From: an uncultured Prevotella sp.
Lineage (GTDB): Bacteria; Bacteroidota; Bacteroidia; Bacteroidales; Bacteroidaceae
Direction of reading: 5' to 3'
Assembly: GCA_938028745.1 (NCBI GenBank)
Contig: CALIZL010000065.1
Location: forward strand, 1-18,704
Length of the DNA stretch: 18,704 nucleotides
Position 1 is the first letter of the stretch. Each line of letters begins with the position of its first letter. Under the pieces are notes generated by a model. That model saw nothing but the letters and a program-made list of their open reading frames with translations, ran no database searches and was not told where the DNA came from. A program made the position numbers and the translations under genes. Below are positions 14,457 to 18,704 of this stretch, piece by piece.

Positions 14457-17282
14457 CTACTTCTTTTCTTCTGCTGGCATCATCGTAACCTGGATGCGGT
14501 TGCCGGCTTTCAGAATTTCTTTAACGAAGTTGCTAATGCTCTCGGGCGTTTGCTTAGCCACAAGTGCCTTGTAATCGGTATGCAAGTCGATGCCGTAGCG
14601 ATACCACGTGCTGATAACGCCAGCCCAATAGCCATTAGTCTTCGCCTCGTTGTCGGCTTCCTTAACCATATACTCCTTTACCTTGGCGAGCATTGATGCA
14701 TCGCACTGCTTAGAAAGGTTGGTAACCTCATCGCGCATGATTTGCAAAGCCAGGTCGGCCTTCTCTGGTTTCATGGGACAATAAGCAAATAGGGTTACAT
14801 TGTGATCCTTGTCGTCGATGCTAGCCGAACCAGATGCGCCGCAAGTGTAGGCTGCACTGGCATCTTCGCGTATCTTTTTGATGTAAACCATGCTGAGAAT
14901 TTGGCCGGCGATGCTGGCTTTGATGGCATTCTCTGTGGTGTAGGGGATGTCTTCGCTAAACCAAACCATGTTGGCATCGGCCTTCGGCGTTTCCATCTTG
15001 CGCGTAAAATCGTTGTTGGTTACGCCCTTTTTGAAGAAGGTTACCTTCTTACTGTTGGGGTTGGCACCCTTAGAAGGCAGCGAACCTAGATAGCGTTCGA
15101 TGAGCGGACGAATGGTTGCCTCGTCGTAATTGCCTATGATGATGAAACGCCAACCGTTGGCGTTGGCCGTGCGTTCGGCAGCCATGTGCAATATTCGGTC
15201 GTAGTTAACCTTGGGAAGGTCGGCCAATTCGAGGGGCTTCACACGCGGATTATGTCCGTAGATGGTTGCGCTGAGCGAGTCGCTGAAAGCTTGGTCGGGC
15301 GATATGGCGCGGTTTTGCAGGCTCACTTTGAGGCTTTCCATCAAGTTGTTGAAGGCCTCTTGGTCTTTATTAATCTTGGTGAAGTGCAGGTAAGCTAGCT
15401 GGAACATCGTTTCAATGTCCTTAGGCGTAGAGCTAGCACCAAGGCGCATGCGCTTTTCGCTCATCGAAATGCTTGCCGATGCGTTCTTTCCGGCGAGGGC
15501 TTTGCCCAGTTCGGTGTTCGAGAAGTTGGCCAATCCGCTTACTTCGATGGCGCTGTTGAAGACTTTGAGGTTAGCAAAGTCGGCCGCGCCATAGCTTGAA
15601 CTGCCCGCTCCGCCGCTACCAGAAAGGCGCACTTCGTCTTTCTTATAGTCGGTTTTCTTCAACAATACGGTTACGCCGTTAGAGAGTTTCATCTCGGTAT
15701 AGCCGAACTTGGGACTGCGTTTTTGGCTGATAACCTTGCCGGGTTTGGGCAATTTGGTGATGAGCGGCTCGTTCTTCACGTTGTCTACATAGGGCGTTAG
15801 TTTGGCGGTGCGTGCTTGGTCAACGGCGGCGATGAGGCCCGATTCGGTGGGATAGGTCAGTCCTTCCTTCTCTGGGTTGAAGCTAACGATGACCAAGTTG
15901 GTGTCGGTCTTCGACACAAGGTCGGCAAACACTTGGTTAACAAACTCCAATGGGATGTTGGGTACCACCTGTTTCATCGTTTCGTAGTAGTATTCGATGG
16001 GCGGGATGGGTTCGTTATTCAAGAAATGTTCCTTGTAGCTGTTGGCGAATTGCGAGGTGAAACGCTTCTCGCGGTTGCTGAACATGCGGTCGAGCGAACT
16101 GAGAGTAGACGACTTTGAGCGGTCGTACTCGGTTTTTGTAAAGCCAAATTGTGCGGCGCGCAAGGCCTCGATGTAGGCTGCTCGCAGTGCATCGGCTGTT
16201 AACTCGGTGGTTTTGGGCGACACGGCGATGGAGAAGGCCTCCTTGGTTTTGGCAAAGATGTAGCTTTCTACGCTTGCACTGGCACCTACGAAGGGGCAAT
16301 CGGGCTTGAGGGCGGCCTCTGCTAGGCGGTCGTTAAGCAGTCCGATGCCCACGCCTTTTACGTATTCGTACACCATATAATCCACATCGCCCTTCACCGA
16401 GTCGGGAGTAGCATCGCGTTTCATCATCATTTGCACAACAGTGCTGGTTTGTTCCTTGTCTTTGTCGATGATAACGATGGGCGTATTGTTGTCGGGAACA
16501 TTCTCGGTTACTACGGGCGAGGCGTTTGCGGGGTTCTTCATGGGGCCGAAAAGCTTTTTAATCTCGGCCTCAACGTGGTCTACGTCCACGTCGCCCACAA
16601 CGATGATGCCTTGGTTTGTGGGGTGATACCATTTCTCATAGTAGTCGCGCAGCTCCTTATACTTAAAGTTGTCTACCACACTCATCAGTCCGATGGGGTA
16701 GCGCAAGCCGTATTTCGAGCCAGGATAGAGCTTAGGCAGGTTGCGTTCGAACATTCGGCTGCTGGCACTTGTGCGCAAACGCCACTCTTCGTGTATCACT
16801 CCGCGCTCTTGGTCAATCTCTTTGGGGTCGAGTGCAAGGCTACCAGCCCAGTCGCGAAGGATAAGCAGGCACGAGTCTAGCGCGCTTTGGCGCGTGGTAG
16901 GCACGTTGTCGATGTTGTAAACCGTTTCGTCGATGGCCGTGTAGGCATTGAGGTCGGCTCCGAATTTCACGCCTAAGCTTTCGCAATAACGTAGCAAGGC
17001 ATCGCCGGGGAAGTGCTCTGTGCCGTTGAAACACATGTGTTCGAGAAAGTGAGCAAGGCCGCGTTGGCTTTCTTCTTCTTGCAGCGAACCCACCTTTTGG
17101 GCGATGTAGAAGTTGGCTCTCTTTTCTGGCCAGTTGTTGTAACGAATGTAATAGGTAAGCCCATTGTCGAGTTTGCCGATGCGAACAGCGGGGTCGCGCG
17201 GAATCGGGGGCATCTGCGATTGCGCTTGAATGGTGCCACCAAGGGCGAGAAGAGCAAGCGCGAGCAAATTTCTAAAACGCAT
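14457..17282 (-). CDS. Periplasmic M16 family zinc protease (paralogue 2)
   Basis: A 941-aa double-unit M16 metallopeptidase with a signal peptide (MRFRNLLALALLALGGTIQA). The zinc site is intact: H78-F-L-E81-H82 in GLAHFLEHMCFNGTEHFP and probable third ligand E166 in ERGVIHEEW, with the same spacing as in paralogue 1. The C-terminal half has the non-catalytic repeat (PKADANMVWFSEDIPYTTENA and KKIREDASAAYTCGAS match PKANAYIVWWAKGTPYTLANI and QRIREEMGAAYSTDAS in paralogue 1). The Ser/Thr-rich insert of paralogue 1 is replaced here by a short GANPNSKK segment. It ends 672 bp before the receptor start and has its own upstream promoter, so it is probably a separate transcript of the same functional group. 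It likely cleaves peptides in the periplasm; substrate unknown. Confidence 0.9.
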   Translation of the reverse strand: MRFRNLLALALLALGGTIQAQSQMPPIPRDPAVRIGKLDNGLTYYIRYNNWPEKRANFYIAQKVGSLQEEESQRGLAHFLEHMCFNGTEHFPGDALLRYCESLGVKFGADLNAYTAIDETVYNIDNVPTTRQSALDSCLLILRDWAGSLALDPKEIDQERGVIHEEWRLRTSASSRMFERNLPKLYPGSKYGLRYPIGLMSVVDNFKYKELRDYYEKWYHPTNQGIIVVGDVDVDHVEAEIKKLFGPMKNPANASPVVTENVPDNNTPIVIIDKDKEQTSTVVQMMMKRDATPDSVKGDVDYMVYEYVKGVGIGLLNDRLAEAALKPDCPFVGASASVESYIFAKTKEAFSIAVSPKTTELTADALRAAYIEALRAAQFGFTKTEYDRSKSSTLSSLDRMFSNREKRFTSQFANSYKEHFLNNEPIPPIEYYYETMKQVVPNIPLEFVNQVFADLVSKTDTNLVIVSFNPEKEGLTYPTESGLIAAVDQARTAKLTPYVDNVKNEPLITKLPKPGKVISQKRSPKFGYTEMKLSNGVTVLLKKTDYKKDEVRLSGSGGAGSSSYGAADFANLKVFNSAIEVSGLANFSNTELGKALAGKNASASISMSEKRMRLGASSTPKDIETMFQLAYLHFTKINKDQEAFNNLMESLKVSLQNRAISPDQAFSDSLSATIYGHNPRVKPLELADLPKVNYDRILHMAAERTANANGWRFIIIGNYDEATIRPLIERYLGSLPSKGANPNSKKVTFFKKGVTNNDFTRKMETPKADANMVWFSEDIPYTTENAIKASIAGQILSMVYIKKIREDASAAYTCGASGSASIDDKDHNVTLFAYCPMKPEKADLALQIMRDEVTNLSKQCDASMLAKVKEYMVKEADNEAKTNGYWAGVISTWYRYGIDLHTDYKALVAKQTPESISNFVKEILKAGNRIQVTMMPAEEKK

Positions 17283-17344
17283 AGGATAGTTTATTTGTTT
17301 TTGTTAATGGTAAGACCTCGAAAGAGGTGGTGTTTATTTGGCAG

Positions 17345-17352
17345 CAAAGATA
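17345..17352 (-). promoter_or_regulatory. Candidate -7 box of the second M16 gene
   Basis: Reads TATCTTTG on the minus strand, a full match to TAnnTTTG, about 63 bases before the start codon. No clear TTTG is present at -33. A small hairpin, ACCTC/GAGGT, sits in the leader at about 17316-17329. Confidence 0.5.
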
Positions 17353-17769
17353 AGCTATTTTTACCAACTTCCGCATATTTTTCGTATTTAATTAGCAAAA
17401 TTTTATCGCTTGAAGGGTGGGCGTGCATCGTTGTTTCGCAATATTGGTTGTTGGTGGTTGCTGTCTGTTTGCATATTTGTAGCTATTTGCGTAGATTTTA
17501 ATTGTTTAGCGTTTTAACGCATATTATATAACGTGTGGTTTGAGGTGGACTGCGGTTGGGTGCGAAGTGGGGGTTGGCCTGTGTGGATGATTAGGCGATA
17601 TTTTTGGCTTGGCAAAGGCGTGTTTTAGGCGTTTGCAGGTGCTTTGTAGCTGGGGCGAGCGGCCGTTTTTAGTTGGTGGATGTCGGTTAAACTCTTCGTT
17701 TCGTAACGTATCAAACCAACCAGCGTGCTTACTATTTTCATCAAACATCAAAAAAAATATCAAAATCTC
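17353..17769. other. Gene-free stretch between divergent promoters
   Basis: I see no supported gene. A 79-codon minus-strand frame (17524-17763) has an unconvincing composition. The stretch separates the M16 promoter (-) from the small-RNA promoter (+). Confidence 0.5.
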
Positions 17770-17800
17770 TTTGCTTAAAGTAAAATAAAGCGTAACTTTG
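17770..17800 (+). promoter_or_regulatory. Strong promoter of the candidate small RNA
   Basis: TTTG at 17770-17773, a 19-base spacer, then TAACTTTG at 17793-17800: the best promoter match in the window. Transcription would start near 17807. Confidence 0.82.
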
Positions 17801-17806
17801 CAACAT

Positions 17807-18041
17807 CAGAAGAAGATAATAGTTAGATACCATAGATAATACAAAAGCCTACGCCGCCCCCGATAAAACTCCGCGAAGGTATGGGCTTACTGAAACGGAA
17901 CGGGGGCGGGCTGTCAACTAAGGGCAACGAACGACGAAACGCATGATGCAAGGCCGCCTTGCGAAGGGAAGAAGTCGTTAAAGGGTTGCTTTCCACTATA
18001 TAATATGAGGGTGTGCCAAGCTTGGCACACCCTCGTCTTTT
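17807..18041 (+). ncRNA. Candidate structured small RNA of about 235 nt
   Basis: A transcript bounded by a consensus promoter and a strong terminator, with no good reading frame. Visible pairing: CGCCCCCG (about 17857-17864) with CGGGGGCG (about 17904-17911); AAGCC before this stem can pair with GGCTT in its loop, a possible pseudoknot; a second arm has ACGAC with GTCGT enclosing GCAAGG-CCG-CCTTGC, extended by AGGGCAAC with GTTGCTTT. It is not RNase P, tmRNA or SRP RNA by their conserved motifs. Promoter-plus-terminator bounded RNAs of this size are known in Bacteroidales (the Bacteroidales-1 motif, 6S-like RNAs), but I cannot confirm membership. Exact ends are predicted. A 21-codon frame at 17881-17946 lies inside and is probably chance. 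Confidence 0.65.
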
Positions 18042-18045
18042 TATT
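18007..18045 (+). terminator. Intrinsic terminator of the small RNA
   Basis: A 28-bp perfect palindrome at 18007-18034 (arms GAGGGTGTGCCA and TGGCACACCCTC around AGCT) followed by GTCTTTTTATT. It is the clearest Rho-independent terminator in the window. Confidence 0.92.
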
Positions 18046-18061
18046 GGGAAACTTGCGTTTT

Positions 18062-18269
18062 CTAGTTGTTCTAGGCGTTCTAGTTATCCTAGATGTCCTA
18101 GTTATCCTAGGTGATCTAGGCATCCTAGGTGTCCTAGTTATTCTAGTTATTCTAGTTATCCTAGCTATCTTCTTTTTTCTAGGTGTTCTAGGCAATCCTA
18201 GGCATCTTAGTTATTCTAGTTATCCTAGGCATCCTAGGTGTTCTAGGATGATTAGGATAACTAGGAATA
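18062..18269. repeat. 9-bp CTAG tandem array, about 23 units
   Basis: Units of 9 bp, CTAGTTATC, CTAGGTGTC, CTAGGCATC and variants, begin at 18062 and keep phase to about 18269. One unit is 10 bp (18188-18197) and one is degenerate (18170-18178). Two further units follow at 18298 and 18307. CTAG occurs 22 times in about 250 bases. Both strands stay open because 9 is a multiple of 3, which creates repetitive reading frames that are not genes. It lies between the small-RNA terminator and the end of lacZ, which converge. Confidence 0.93.
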
Positions 18270-18362
18270 ATGGCTTTTGGGCAATCTCTTTACTTTTCTA
18301 GGCATCCTAGATGGGCCATAACCATCAGCCCAAGCCCAGCTTCCAGCCCCTTCCCCGTGCGG

Positions 18363-18704
18363 TTACTTCTGCGGAACAAGCGTAAACGTAAATGTATATT
18401 GCTTATAAGGCAGGCGATAAGGCGGCAGGGCGACGGCCTCTTTGCTCCAACTGTTGACGCCACCAACGCCCGTTTGACCCAAATCTATGCAAAGCTCGGT
18501 GTATTTAGATTTCGGAACTTGCGGCGAATGGCGTTGCGCCTTCTCCAACCCTTCGTCTAAATCGGCGATGGAATAGTGCAAAGCACTGGCCGAGAACAGC
18601 TCTGGCGACACGATACGGAAACCAAAACCCTTGTCGTTGGTTTGTTTCCACCAGCGTATGTCGCTCTTGGTGCCCGTTTCTTGCGGACGGATATAGGGAT
18701 AAAA
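18363..18704 (-). CDS. lacZ: Beta-galactosidase (GH2), C-terminal part
   Basis: The last 113 residues of a LacZ-type beta-galactosidase; the gene continues beyond the window's right edge and the frame is open to base 704 of the last kilobase. The piece belongs to the C-terminal small-chain domain: YPYIRPQETGTKSDIRWW at its start, HYSIADLDEGLEKAQRH in the middle, then TELCIDLGQTGVGGVNSWS and a final PYRLPYKQYTFTFTLVPQ. E. coli LacZ has the matching GIGGDDSWS near its end. The catalytic residues lie in the missing part. It hydrolyses lactose and related beta-galactosides. No signal peptide can be judged. It runs towards the CTAG array and the small RNA, and seems unrelated to the uptake cluster. 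Confidence 0.93.
   Translation of the reverse strand, partial: FYPYIRPQETGTKSDIRWWKQTNDKGFGFRIVSPELFSASALHYSIADLDEGLEKAQRHSPQVPKSKYTELCIDLGQTGVGGVNSWSKEAVALPPYRLPYKQYTFTFTLVPQK

Noticed and set aside
17524..17763. 79-codon minus-strand frame
   Set aside because: No recognisable domain, unconvincing composition, and its start lies beside the small-RNA promoter.
17881..17946. 21-codon frame MGLLKRNGGGLSTKGNERRNA in the small RNA
   Set aside because: Probably chance: the bases take part in the predicted stems and no ribosome binding context is evident.
17914..18195. 93-codon minus-strand frame of RITRITRT repeats
   Set aside because: Opposite-strand reading of the same CTAG array; runs through the terminator and the small RNA.
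18005..18301. 98-codon plus-strand frame rich in Val, Ile and Leu
   Set aside because: Produced by the 9-bp CTAG array and starting inside the small-RNA terminator.

Overview
The window looks like chromosomal DNA of a member of Bacteroidota, most likely Prevotellaceae or a close relative. Promoters of the TTTG / TAnnTTTG type occur upstream of several genes, ribosome binding sites are largely absent, and the gene families (IS982 transposase, TonB-dependent receptor with a carboxypeptidase-like N-terminal domain, DUF4876-type lipoprotein, LacZ with a Bacteroidetes-style C-terminus) fit that phylum. The genus is inference; no database search was possible.

Layout. 1-885: right part of an IS982-family insertion sequence, its transposase cut by the window edge. 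956-1777 (-): AlkC-like DNA alkylation repair protein. 1778-3205: gene-free DNA full of repeats, with a 22-bp tandem array, 8-bp AGTTRACN runs and two copies of a dispersed hairpin element. 3206-4640 (+): a promoter, a small secreted protein of unknown function and, joined by an ATGA overlap, a secreted aspartic protease with two retropepsin-like lobes. 4641-4880: a third hairpin element between convergent genes. 4881-13784 (-): an operon read right to left as TonB-dependent receptor, surface-type lipoprotein, outer-membrane beta-barrel and periplasmic M16 zinc protease. 13785-14456: promoter with a 20-bp palindrome, two more hairpin elements and a second, unrelated 22-bp array. 14457-17282 (-): a second M16 protease, paralogous to the first. 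17770-18041 (+): a promoter, a candidate structured small RNA of about 235 nt and a strong terminator. 18062-18269: a 9-bp CTAG tandem array. 18363-18704 (-): C-terminal end of LacZ.

How the parts may work together. The receptor, lipoprotein and barrel would sit in the outer membrane and the two M16 enzymes in the periplasm, a layout that resembles the FusA/FusC ferredoxin-import pairing and PqqL/YddB. I infer a system that imports a protein or peptide and cleaves it in the periplasm, perhaps for iron or amino acids. The palindrome core CCTATRTATAGG lies at the receptor promoter and again just downstream of the promoter of the aspartic-protease operon, so one regulator may control both. The intergenic DNA is unusually repeat-rich: four different short-period repeat families, each placed between genes.
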